From Elmis aenea (lineage: Eukaryota; Arthropoda; Insecta; Coleoptera; Elmidae), in NCBI GenBank assembly GCA_947652605.1, contig OX393577.1, positions 8,928,868-8,992,867 on the forward strand: DNA of 64,000 nt, written 5' to 3'. Positions within the stretch are counted from its first letter, which is position 1; every line of letters starts with the position of its first letter. A model generated the notes under the pieces. The model did no database searches. It was not told where the DNA came from and saw only the letters and a program-made list of their open reading frames with translations. The translations under genes were made by a program, and so were the position numbers. This document shows positions 12,439 to 23,643 of this stretch, piece by piece.

Positions 12439-12984
12439 ATATTGAAGTAAAAGCATAGTTTTGAATCATTTGTTAAACCCCTGTGGACCACCTGTAGGAC
12501 CTCGGACCACACTCTGAGCATCTCCAAACTAATAGTCGTAGTTGATGCTCTTATTTAATTCGAAGCCTACTTAAATGACTAGAATGTGTGTTATGCAAAT
12601 TGACAGGAAATATCAGAACGAGATACTTTGTAGAGGTAAAAAACGAAAAAAAAAAACAGTAGAAGGTTTAATTACTATAAATAATGCAAAACTTTTGCTA
12701 CAATGTGGATTAGTTATGACAGACATCAATTTACTGTTAAGTAGTTACAGTTTTAATCTATTTAAAAAAAGTATTATAAAAATTCAAGTAAACTTCATAA
12801 AAAAAAGAAGATAATAAAAATAGTATGGGGATTAAATATTTACAGTAATAATGTTTAAAGCTATTTTCAAAAGTACTGCACAATGGTAATAAACGAAAAT
12901 AAAATATGAATCATACAACAATAACAAGAAAATTTCGTAAAATTATTTATTGAAGATGTTACATTTGAAGCTATTTAATATTTT
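12439..12984. other. AT-rich non-coding DNA
   Basis: No gene or element was recognised. The short open stretch around 12575-12814 is lysine-rich only because the DNA is AT-rich. Confidence 0.5.
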
Positions 12985-13327
12985 GCCTAATTTACATTGG
13001 TATAGTAGCTAATGCAAGTAACTAAATCAAGTAACTAAATTTAGCTACTTGCACCGTGTAGACAGTTTTGTTTAGTACTTGCGCAAGTAAACAATTTAGT
13101 GACTTTTTGAGTAAAGTAAATAGAAATCATTACTATTTACTTGAAGACGATACTTCATTTATTGTCAAATACTAAACAATTTCCTTAAATTGGGTGTAGA
13201 CCACGTATATATTGTGTAAACACTCACTAAACCAAAATTTTTACAAGTTTTGCTACTTGATTAGTGACTTGCTTTAGCTACTTGATTTAGTAACTTGCTT
13301 TAGCTACTATACCAATGTAAATTCGGC
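12985..13327. mobile_element. Palindromic MITE with AAGTAACT/AAGTAGCT sub-repeats
   Basis: Inverted ends of about 27 bp (beginning GCCTAATTTACATTGGTATA on the left) enclose arms rich in the degenerate unit CAAGTAACTAAAT/CAAGTAGCTAAAG, repeated in opposite orientations in the two arms. The whole 343-bp unit could fold back on itself. No coding capacity and no clear target duplication were found, so the superfamily is not assigned. Confidence 0.7.
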
Positions 13328-15048
13328 ATTTAAGTCATCCAAAACTTTTAAAAATGTTTGTGCTAAGATAGTTTACCAAATTTATGTTTGTAAACGCATG
13401 TTAATTCAGTATATGAGCCATTTATTTTGAAAGTAGGGCAAGTCCACTTTTAGTTATTGCGATATATTTAAGGGTTTGTGTTTAAAAATATTGCTAAGCA
13501 CTAACGGACAACTTTTATGTAATTCATGGTGTTAGATAATGAAAATTTATTATCCAATAGTGATGGCTGAAGAAAATAAAGTTTTTGTTGTACTCTAATG
13601 CAGCGTTTCTCAAACTATGGGACGCGACTCAGAATTGGGTCGCGTTGCATTTTTATTGGGTCGCGAAACGGAACTGTTTTGATAAAAATACAAAGAAAAA
13701 TAAAAACAAAACATAAAAATTTAAATTTCTGTTTTAAAATGCTTTAAAATGTTTTCAAAAATTTTCTTGCTGGGATGGGTCATTAATAGCAGGTGGCCTG
13801 TTTTAATCGCCTCACACGGTATATTAATAAAATGTTGCCTTATGTATAAAGTATATTTTTTGTTAATTAATATTTTTAATTTAAAAAAATGAGCCCGAAA
13901 ACATTGCAAGCCCAGGTCCCTCAAAAAGTTAGATCCGCCCCCTATGATAAAACATTATATTCGGCGTTAAAGTAAAAGTCGAATATTATAAATTATTGCA
14001 TATCAATAATTCGCTTAAAAAAAAATTAAATTCCTTACCTTAATCATCCAATAAACGTGTACAACTTGATTTTTTTAATGTTTGAAGGTCTTATAAATAA
14101 TTGCCAATGGATTGCCAATATGTTGACATTTCGTTTAATTTTTTTTGCCTGTGGGCATAAAAAACAAAACAATTTTCTTTCCTTACATAGTTTAAACAAA
14201 ATATAAGTGAACTGTTTGTTTGAATGGAGTTTGGCTTACAAACAACCATCAGCGAAAGTAATTTGTTCTGCAGTCCAGTGTAAATATGACGCAATAAATT
14301 AATTCTGATATTGTCGTTAACAAAAAAACGTCCGAAAATTTCGGTCCACATAACTTTCGCATCGGACACTAGAAGAAATCCTGTAATTTACACATACACG
14401 GCCATAAAACATCACGACATGGCATGATAGCAATAAAGTAGCATGCCCAGTAAGCAGGTGAGCAGGTCTCGGACAGACGGACGGACAACACGCAAAGCTT
14501 CAGACCGAGTCCGCGGCCCATGACAGTACAAGCACAACAACGGTTTATTATCCCGTTTACTCTGTACTTGTCTCACACGATATTAGAGAAATTACCACAG
14601 AAGCTTGCATTTATTCACCCGTAATATCGTTCTTCCTCTCACGATAGTCTTAAATATGTTCCGTGGCGGTTAAACAACGACGCTTTGTTTCGCGATAGAG
14701 ACAGATTTCGTTTTAAATGAATGAAATGAAAATAGCACACAAAGTGCAGACTAGAAGTTGATAGTGATTTGACCGAATTATACTGTCGCAGTTAGATAAT
14801 GGATATTAAATCAAGTATTATCACTTACAAATATGTATTTCCTATACAGAATTAACACTGAACCGTTTATTCTGAAAGTCCTACGTTTACTTTTCATATA
14901 AGTCATTCTTGAAAACAATCGTATTTCTTATTAAAATCTTCAAATTAGTATACAGATTTGGTCAGGTGTTTGTTGTTCATCTTTTATTTGTAACATGTTT
15001 AAACACAGAAGAGGCTTTTCTTTGTTCAATTTTGTGATGTCTATATTA
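13328..15048. other. Non-coding DNA; solo hAT-like end; GC-richer island
   Basis: At 13602 the sequence CAGCGTTTCTCAAACTATGG, followed by GGGTCGCG motifs, looks like one end of a hAT element; its partner was not identified, though a GC-rich stretch ending TCCGCCCCCTA near 13944 might be it. Positions 14380-14720 are unique-looking, GC-richer and free of repeats, possibly conserved non-coding sequence. No gene was recognised. Confidence 0.45.
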
Positions 15049-16102
15049 CAGTGTTCTCCCCAGGCCCTTTTTTCCGGGCGGGCCGCCCGGCTGATTTTTC
15101 TAACCGCCCGGCTGATAAATTTCGTAATAAGTGCGTATGTAAAATCTAATATCTAAAAAATCTTAGATATAAAACGTTAAACTGATAGATGCCAAAATAA
15201 AATCACAGAACAAGTTAAAAAAGTAAATAAAACCTAAAACTGTTATCTTCGTTTAACTAGTACACGTACGAGAAGAGACAAAGACCGTAAAACAACGGAA
15301 ACAGCTAGAGTCGAGTCGGCGCGAGTCGACTCGACATTGGTGTTATCGTTCGTGCTAAGTCGCATACCAAACAGCAGCAACAGTGATTATCACAAAATAG
15401 CAGACAGATTTTACTACTCTCCTGCCAAAATCGAGACGTTTGGTCATTTTCATATATTTGTACCCTCATTATAAAGCGCAGTGCTCATCATTGCGAATCG
15501 CTGCGACAATCAATAACAGTGAGGTGCAATTTTATCTAAAATCCGTATTTTAATGGTGTAGCAAAACAGTCAGAAATTTTAAATTTTTTTTAACTCCAAT
15601 CAAAAAAATTATGTCATATTTCCATTAAATCAATAAGTTTTGAACACATAAAAATACCACACTATTAATTATTAATTTCATACTTCAGACATCGACAATA
15701 ACTTAAAGTCAAATCAGACTAATTTATTTAGTTTTTTTAAAAAACAAGAAAGTGCTCTAAACAATGAAAAGCAATCTAAAACACTTTGGTTTCAAACCAG
15801 GAAGTTGAAGAAGTCGAAGGTTCTATTAGCGAATTATTTGTTTTTTATTTAGTTAAACAAAGTTTCTTTAAATTCTTAAAATTCCTTAAATTAAATTGTA
15901 TTATATTATTGTTTAAAATGCGATATTTTTTACAAATAAATAATTTTTTATGGAACAAAATATTTGTGTAAATTTAAAAACTAATAATACAAAATAATAT
16001 GTAATTATAAAATAATAAGACCGAACATTCATTTGGGGGAGGGGGGCGCCCGGCAGCCTTTTGCGTCCGCCCGGCAAAAAATAAATTCTGGGAAGAACAC
16101 TG
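15049..16102. mobile_element. hAT-type non-autonomous element with CCGCCCGGC ends
   Basis: The left end CAGTGTTCTCCCCAGG and the right end (read on the other strand CAGTGTTCTTCCCAGA) are inverted repeats beginning CAG, as in hAT transposons. The adjacent 8-mers, CTATATTA and ATATATTT, share 6 of 8 bases. Just inside each end are GC-rich motifs (GGCCGCCCGGCTGA, CCGCCCGGCTGA; CGCCCGGCAG on the right) in very AT-rich surroundings. The 1054-bp interior holds no recognisable transposase; the open reading frame at 15786-15971 is low-complexity. Confidence 0.75.
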
Positions 16103-17096
16103 ATATATTTTAAAAACGTTTAGGTACTCTTACCTTTTAATCTATCACTGACATATAGTAAAAATTGCCTTTTTGTTATGGCCAATATGAGACAAGATTT
16201 GTAATTTATTTTGCTGTTTTTACATAAACTGGGCATCTTCTGTTAAGCTCTGTTAAGAATTTATTAAATATCACAATATATTTCCTCTAAACTTATTTTT
16301 TCATCTTTTTACTGTAAGTAAACTTTTTAAATCCTTTTTTCTCCAGTTTTATAGTTTTAACTAATTTCTTCGCTTAGTTGTTTCGCCATATTTTTATATA
16401 TGGCAGATTTTCTACAGAATTACTTCTGCCTTTCTCGATGAAGAACAAAGGGTAAAAATCAGAAGTGGTTCATGCTATAAATGTAACCCAGGTGTTTGTA
16501 GTTTCTTATTACTTTGTTTGATGTTTTTAAGATCTCCGAAAATACAGGGTGATTGAAATTCGAGTTTAAGCATGGAGACCTTTTTTTTTAAATATGACAA
16601 TGAATAAAAATAAAAAATACCATGTGTGACACATCAATGGATTCAGAAAAATAAATGCTTATTGATTATGTAAATAGCAAACATTGCGCCCATAAGAAAA
16701 AAATTAAGTTGGTTTGTTATAAAACAAAAACGTATCGTTCTAGGAAAAATTTGTGACCACTATCCGATTCGGCTTAAAAAGTTGCTTGGGCAATGTTTTT
16801 ACACATTTGAAATATTTCATACTCCAAAGGAGTTATAGGCGATTTTCAAAAATCGTGTTTTCCGGTTTTTCCCAATTTTCTCAGATACCGTTTGAGATAT
16901 TTCCAATTTCTCTTTGGATTAATAAAGAGCACCAAATTTAGCAACTTTGCCAAATTTAAACTTATACTGTTACACTAATATTTTATAAATATTAAATAAT
17001 GTAGATTTGTTATTGTAAACCCTTTTCGTAAATTCCGTTTATTAGGTTACATGTTACACTATGCAGTGTCAGCTCTATTTGCAATATGTAATATGT
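16103..17096. other. Non-coding DNA with a solo foldback end
   Basis: TACAGGGTGATTGAAATTCG at 16543 looks like a left end of the TACAGGGTG foldback class, but I found no right partner nearby. The rest, including the short open frame at 16753-16941, has no recognisable function. Confidence 0.45.
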
Positions 17097-18082
17097 TATA
17101 ATAATAATAATAATAATCTTTATTTGTTCTGAATATCCCAAGAAAGGTGTAGAACTTGTCACAATAATAATTTACGTACATTACAAATAACATACATAGT
17201 TAATAAAAAAGAAAAAACACAGAAAAATGATATTTAAATATAACATTTTACAAAGTCAGCATCATTTAAATATTCGCTTACTCCATAGTAAGCTTTAGAA
17301 ATCAGAACTTTTCTTAATTTCTTCTTCAATTCGCGGGTGGGAAGATTTATTATACTCTCAGGTGATGTGTTAAATTTATTATATATAGCAATAATTGTGG
17401 AGGCTACATTTTTTTGAAGATAGGTATATTTGAAACAATCGGGTTTTAGGTTTTTTTTATGTCGCGTATTGGCTGCATGATTTCTTATATTCTCTTCGAA
17501 CAGATCTACATTATTTTTTACGAACATGATGGCTTCGAGGATAAATAGACCGTAAAAGGTTAATATTTCGTTGTCACGAAAAGTTTCTTTGCAGTGATCT
17601 CGGTAGTTCAGGCCAAATATATTTCTTATACATCGCTTTTGTATAATGAAGAGGCGTTCTGAGTCACTAGCGTTACCCCAAAAAATTACAGCTTAGCGTA
17701 ACCTAGATTCGACATATGCATGATATGCAGTTTTGGCCGCGTTTGCATTGACCAATTTTTTTAGGTTTTTTAGTGCAAAAGGGTACCGTGACAGGCTTTG
17801 TGACAGGCGTTCGATATGGTATGACCAGTCCAGTCTAGAGTCAATACATAAACCAAGAAAAGATATTTTATTAACAACATTTATACTTGTGGAATTATTT
17901 TGAAAATTTAAGTCGGAGGTTATTTTACTTTGTGAAAATTTTATAACTTGCGTTTTATTGACGTTTAAGGTTAGATTATTTAACGTAAACCAATGTTGGA
18001 GTTGGCCTAAACAGTCAAAGAGTTTTTGTTCAGAGTTTTTGGAGTTTTGTGTCACAGCAATCAAATAGAGCTGAAGCAATCA
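17097..18082 (-). mobile_element. 5'-truncated non-LTR retrotransposon (CR1/Jockey-like)
   Basis: Read on the minus strand, this is the 3' part of a LINE. It covers the end of the reverse transcriptase and its C-terminal extension, then a short 3' untranslated region with AATAAAG, and ends in an (ATT)n tract at 17097-17116, the simple-repeat tail typical of CR1/Jockey/I-like LINEs. The upstream break is near the usual position of the RT active site, consistent with 5' truncation on insertion. Confidence 0.8.
17234..18079 (-). pseudogene. LINE reverse transcriptase C-terminal region, one in-frame stop
   Basis: One continuous minus-strand frame runs from about 18079 to the TGA-side end at 17234. 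It begins LQLYLIAV, normally just after the YADD active site, and continues with the RT thumb block LNVNKTQVIKFS, then FLGLCIDSRLDWSYHIERL and AAKTAYHAYVESRLR. After a single TAA at 17693-17695 (where a tyrosine is expected before the VIFWGN block) it reads on in frame through VIFWGNASDSERLFIIQKRC and IRNIFGLNYRDHCKETF to HAANTRHKKNLKPDCF and KKKLRKVLISKAYYGVSEYL. These are standard CR1/Jockey-type C-terminal motifs. The active-site region upstream is frameshifted or missing. One stop over 280 codons suggests a fairly young copy. Confidence 0.85.
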
Positions 18083-20132
18083 AGTACGGCCTTAAGTGTT
18101 TCCTTGTTATACGTCATAGTCTTTTAGCTGACTCAGGGTAAATTATGGTAGAAATAGTCTTCCCAAATTATAGGAAGACAGTAGACAGTCAAGAGTCAAC
18201 AGTCAACAGTAGAGTCGGTCATAGAGCAACCGACCGAGATGGCCGTAATTACCCTGGGTCCAGTGAGTCACTATTCCGTAAGATCTGTTTGTCAACGTGT
18301 TCATCTGGTTCTTATAATAAATCTGCCCAATTTCATAGTTATCAATTAGCTTCATTATGATTCCCGAGCTACCCCCCAAGCGCACATTGTCTTTAAGGTT
18401 TAGGTCTTAAAACCGTAGCGACAATACTCTAGCTATTATAATAAGCGAGATCCCCATGCTTACTCGAATCTAAATTACCTTGTATAGCTAAAGCAGCATT
18501 TTTAAAATTGATCATTCTAGAATATACAGAAACTTCTAAATCTATATTGCTTTACACTGTTTTATACAGATTAGCCAAAGACGTAAATAAGAACTTTTTC
18601 TTAAATAATACAGGAAAAAGTTGATAGTAAAAGTGGACGCGTAAAAAGAATTTATTTGCTGAAAACTTAAAGCAATAGACAGATATAACGTTGGTAAAGC
18701 TGTTCAAAGCTGCCAAATAAAATAATACGGATCAGATTGATCGCCAGCATCACAGCATAAATAGGAAGATATTCTATTAGTCCTTATGCAGACCCGCCAC
18801 TGGCTATGATTTATATAATAAATTAATAAAACAAATTCGTTTATATTAGGGAAAAATGGACTTGCTTGTATTAGAGACCATGATCAATTTTTAATATTTT
18901 ATTTGAGCATCAAATAAATACATTCTTCATAAACTTCTCACTGCTATTAATTTATTTGGTTGGGTTTTAGTTCACTATACATATGTAGCTCTGGTTCTTC
19001 AAGTAAATCTATTACCTGATTTCTTATAGTTTTAAATCAATAAAGTTTCTTTGTCTACAAGATAATAGTAGCTATTGAGTAATTTCATTATTTTGTAGGT
19101 TAATTTGTAAAAACAGAATTAGCTGAACTATTGCAAATCCAGATAATAGCGATAAATATTAATAATGTAATGTCGTGAGAACACATCTTTTATAATCTCG
19201 ACTAATAGTTTATATTTATAAGCATCCATTAGAAATGCATCCTTAAATTGCCCTACAATTATTCGATGTCGTTTATGTTTACGTAAGTCGAACGAACGAA
19301 CGAGACAGTCCCTCGACTCTTGAAGCGAATTATCGCAATTTCTTTGTCGATATCGTGCCGTAATTTCTCAATATGGCGTGTCGTAATGCCCCACAAATAA
19401 TCTGGGAACTGTAATCTTTAGCAATTTTCATATTCCTGGTACATTTCTCATGTGAAATTGACATTTATTTATATCTGGCTTCCGTCCGTTCCGATAAAAA
19501 AAATGGCAAATACTGTTTAGTAAAAAGAAGATTCCGAACAGGTAGATATAAAACATGGCAAAAACCACTTTACATGCTCGACTGCATGAAAAGTTTATTA
19601 AAATGCAAAACATAAATGCAACTGATTTAATTCTTACTTATGGTCGGCTTAGCTACGAAATTCTGCAGAGTTACTTAAAAGTTAATGAGTTAATTTTTGC
19701 AGGAAATGCTTAAGTGATGTGTAAAAGGCAAGGTTAAATATTAAGTGTTTAATTAATCCTTGGCAAAAACAAAAAACTGTTGCAGAATACAAAGACAACT
19801 TCGCTTTGCGGTTACGCAAAGTTGAGAAAATATTCTCACCAAAAATTTATTTTGCAAAATTTTTTAAACATGTGTCATTTTATATTTGAATATTATAATG
19901 AAAGATTTAGCCTGATACGGCTTGCCTCAACCTTCTAGCTATTTAGTGGAATAATGCTCGAGTATTCTGTTGGTAAGATAATACACCAAGACTTCGCAAA
20001 AATAAAATTCCAAGTTTTCGTCTATGAATTTTCAATCCGATTTAACTCTCTGATAACTGAGGAAGTCCCAAAAAAAATAAAGTTATTATAATCTCTTTAT
20101 TAAAATGCGTTTAAAATTATTTTTAAGCTAAA
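18083..20132. other. Non-coding DNA
   Basis: No gene was recognised. A short direct repeat of AGTCAAGAGTCAACAGTC type occurs near 18185-18210. Positions 19260-19420 are GC-richer (with AACGAACGAACGAG) and unique-looking. Confidence 0.5.
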
Positions 20133-20930
20133 CAGGGTGTCCCATATTACGTTTCCAGCATGGGTATCTCGCTTATTATAAGAGATAACGGTTTGTTTAA
20201 ATTAGAAGAATTATTCCTTAGTATGAGAGGAGCCACAATCAATTTTTAAAAGTACAAAATTCCTTGTGCTTCAGATGTTTTAGCAAAAAATATGAAAATG
20301 TCGAATTTCTTTTTTCTCTTATAACTTTTTTATTTTATTCATTAGAACAATTTTATTAGTACTTTCTAGAGGTACTTTTTAATGGAGAAGGTAACTATTA
20401 TTTTAGATTTTTTTATCACTTACGATTTTTGAGTTATTATCCCTAATTTCGTTTTTTTCTATAAGCCGTGAAGTTTGCTATGGAATTGTTAAATGTGCTT
20501 TTTTTTCTCTTTTAAATAAGATATTACTTGCTATATCTAAAATAAATAAGTAAAAAAAGCACATTTAACTATTCCATAGCCAACTTCGCGGCCTATAAGA
20601 AAAAATTAAATTAGGGGTAATATCTCGAAAATGGTAGATGTTAAAAGAAATCCAAAATAATGGTAACATTCTACATAAAAACGTAGGTACCATTAGATGG
20701 TACAAATAAATTTGTTCTAATGATTAACATAAAAAAGTTATGAGACAAAAAAGATATTCGACATTTTCATATTTTTTGTTAAAACATCTGAAGCACGAGG
20801 TATTTTGTACTTTAAAAAAGTTATTGTGGCTCCTCTCAATCTAAGGAATAATTCATCTAATTTAAAACAAAGCTGTATCTCTTGTAATAAGCGAGATCCC
20901 CATGCTGAAAATGTGATCTGTGACACCCTG
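20133..20930. mobile_element. Foldback MITE, TACAGGGTG class
   Basis: The left end CAGGGTGTCCCATATTACG pairs with the right end, which on the other strand reads CAGGGTGTCACAGATCAC. The complement continues inward almost to the centre: CTATAAGCCGTGAAGTTTGC near 20460 is mirrored by the stretch ending CGCGGCCTATAAG near 20598. So the element is a near-complete 798-bp palindrome. A TA follows the right end. It encodes nothing. Confidence 0.85.
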
Positions 20931-23643
20931 TATAATATTTGATTTTTTCTTGGTGTTTAAGGATTTTTTCGTAAGCCTTTGAATGTAATTACTTAGCCAA
21001 AAAAATATTCACTGGCACTTACTTATAATCGTTGACAAAAACTAGTTCTGCTTGTTAAAATGAGTTAAGTACGTTGTACTTATATATGCGTGTCGTATTT
21101 AGGTACATTTCATTGTTATTACTCGTCAAAAATTTCGTAAAGGTTCATCATCGCCCGGTCCCATTTCAAAGTATCAGGAAAAGTATTGTGTGTGTGTCAG
21201 ATAATTTTGATATTTACATTTTTAAACGTTGAGTTACGCTTTATAAAACGATTAAGGTCAGGTGCAACAACTTGAATGCATAACTGTCTAATATCTTAAT
21301 CTCAACGTCAGGCTTTCTACAAAAAGGTGCTCACAAAGTATTCAAAGTGATTGCTGTAAATGACACATTAGCACGTATTAAAATGACAGTAAAATCATGC
21401 ACTTTAAGGCTGTCAAAGTTTATATCTGAGAGACTTGCTTGCAAAATAAGCAAATGCAACTGAGGTTTGTAATAAAACTATGAATATATTACCGTACCGC
21501 GTCCCACGTATTTAACGACTTCTGTATGCAGTTCTGTACGTGGTTGCGTAAATTGAAATGAAAGAGTTTTTGAAACGGATATGTCAAGATATCCAGTTTG
21601 TATTAAGTAAAAATAAAATTAATAAATATTCGTCGGGTATGGAACATTGATTTCAACCACAGGATGTACAAAAAACATGACCTTTCGGCGAAATTTATAG
21701 TAATACCAGCAAAATGTGATGCTGTTTTATACAAATCAACTTCATTTAACCAAATTTTTATTAATTAAGATACTAGTGCACACATAAGTTGTAAAGGGTG
21801 GACCAAATTCGAATGTTTTACGGGGTACACAGTGTAAAATGTATGTAAAAATACCCCCAAGTTATAATTTCCAATATGTAGGTTTACATAAGAATTGCCA
21901 CAAAAACAACGTAAATGTTTTATTCCATTCGTTTAAATACAAAGTTTTCATAAACTTTACATGCATTTTACAGGGTGAAAGTAATATTGCAATAGAATTA
22001 CAAAAGGTACTCTAAAATTACTTGATGTTTACAGTCTTATATTGTACTTGCACTCAAAGAAATAAATATTTGACTTTAGGTGAAGTCTTAACACGTCAAA
22101 ATGCCACAAAAGCTACATTTCCCCTTGATTATAAGCTGTTACTTCGTCAGTAGCAATCTTATATATCTTAGTTTATGTAGATCGGATGGTCCAGAAAATA
22201 AATGCCGATACAACTCTGGTTTATTAAAAATTCCTGAGTACTCTTCTGTCTAATAGCAAGGCCTTGTAACTCGAAATACAACTGCTATGCGCAGTTTTTA
22301 GCTAAATTTCGAACTAAATTTTAAGAGTTTTTATTGAATTTTAGTTAACATGTGTTTGATAAGCAGTGAAGCAGTACAAAATTTCTTTCAAAGTATGTCG
22401 TTGTACAGTGTAGTTGTGTTAGTGTGTATTCCAAAACGACTATTCAAATAATTTTACAATTATTGTAGTGTTGTGTTAGTGTTGGTCAATAAAAAATATA
22501 TCTTTTGATTTTTAATTCATTGTAAGTAAATGGAGTAGTATAAGATCAGTTTTAGTATGCTTTTTATTTCGTTAAATTCTCAATGAAATTTTATGTATTA
22601 ATAAATACATTTGTGGGCTTTAAAAGATTAAAAAGATCAATTTAGGCAAGTTATTAGTTTAAATCTATATGAAAATACGGATCATCTGCACTTAAATTAT
22701 TTATTCATAGAATTTTTTGTTCAGATTTTTGGTTTTGCAATGCATTTTTGTTTTTGTATATGTTACTTATTTATTAAACATGCCAGTAACTGAAGAAAAA
22801 ACTGTATAGCTATATTGTAGATTACATTTATGACTGTGGTTTTGTGTTTAAAAACTGCTTTTTGTTTTAGGTGGGTGTGAGGAGTGCGAAGCTAAGATTA
22901 TTTCTTTATTTTTGGTAAGTCAATTTTTTTTTTACCATTCGGTCGGTTTTCGAGTTGGGAATTAACAAAACGACGTGAAAAAGCGCCCATTTCGTCGATA
23001 TAATCGAATTTTTCAGTTAGGAGTTATTATACTAATCAAATATCACCCAAGTATTGGTGTAAATTTATAGATTTTACCAAATACATTACTAAAATACCTT
23101 AATTTTACCATTTTAGTGACATTGCCTCCCAGAATATGAAAATTGGATGTAAATTACTAATCTCATTATGTAAAACTACCTTTACCTGAACAGGTTAAGT
23201 AATTTTACAACACTTCTGTAAATATACATTTCAAATTGGAAATTTACAATGATTCTCAATGGCTTAATAATGCCAATGATTATCATGGTAAAGTTACAGA
23301 AATACTTTTTACGGTGCATCTCGGTTACCGTAATAGTTAGCGGAAAGTTGTATCGGTCTCTTGGGTAATTTTTTATGAGAAAAGAACGCTCATGTAATCA
23401 GATTTTTATATCGCTTTCCATTTTGGTAAATCTAATATGGTGTTTTGTCATTCTAAAATATGTCGTTCATGAGGAACAAATCCCAATATATCGCAGTTTA
23501 TAGTTTAGTGGGGGTTCAAAGATTGCTAAAAAATACAAGAATGAAAATGGACTTTAAAACTCATCACGAATACTTACTGTGTCTGGATTACCAAAAGTAC
23601 AAAATAACTAAGCCAAATTTAGTTTTTATTTAAAGTCTAACTA
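20931..23643. other. Non-coding DNA with foldback remnants
   Basis: GGGTGGACCAAATTCGAATG at about 21797 is the terminal sequence of the element at 44029. Positions 23303-23431 (TCTCGGTTACCGTAATAGTT and onward) match 44055-44180 at roughly 85% by eye. These are pieces of one foldback family. A possible microexon at 22871 is described separately. No other gene was recognised. Confidence 0.5.
22871..22914 (+). other. Possible 44-nt microexon
   Basis: A 44-nt stretch is preceded by a pyrimidine-rich acceptor-like TTTTTGTTTTAG and followed by a consensus donor GTAAGT. Two frames are open through it. No neighbouring exon of matching phase was found, and such pairings occur by chance in AT-rich DNA. 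Confidence 0.15.

Noticed and set aside
17097..17116. An independent microsatellite locus
   Set aside because: The (ATT)n tract lies at the 3' end of the LINE on its coding strand and is best seen as its tail.
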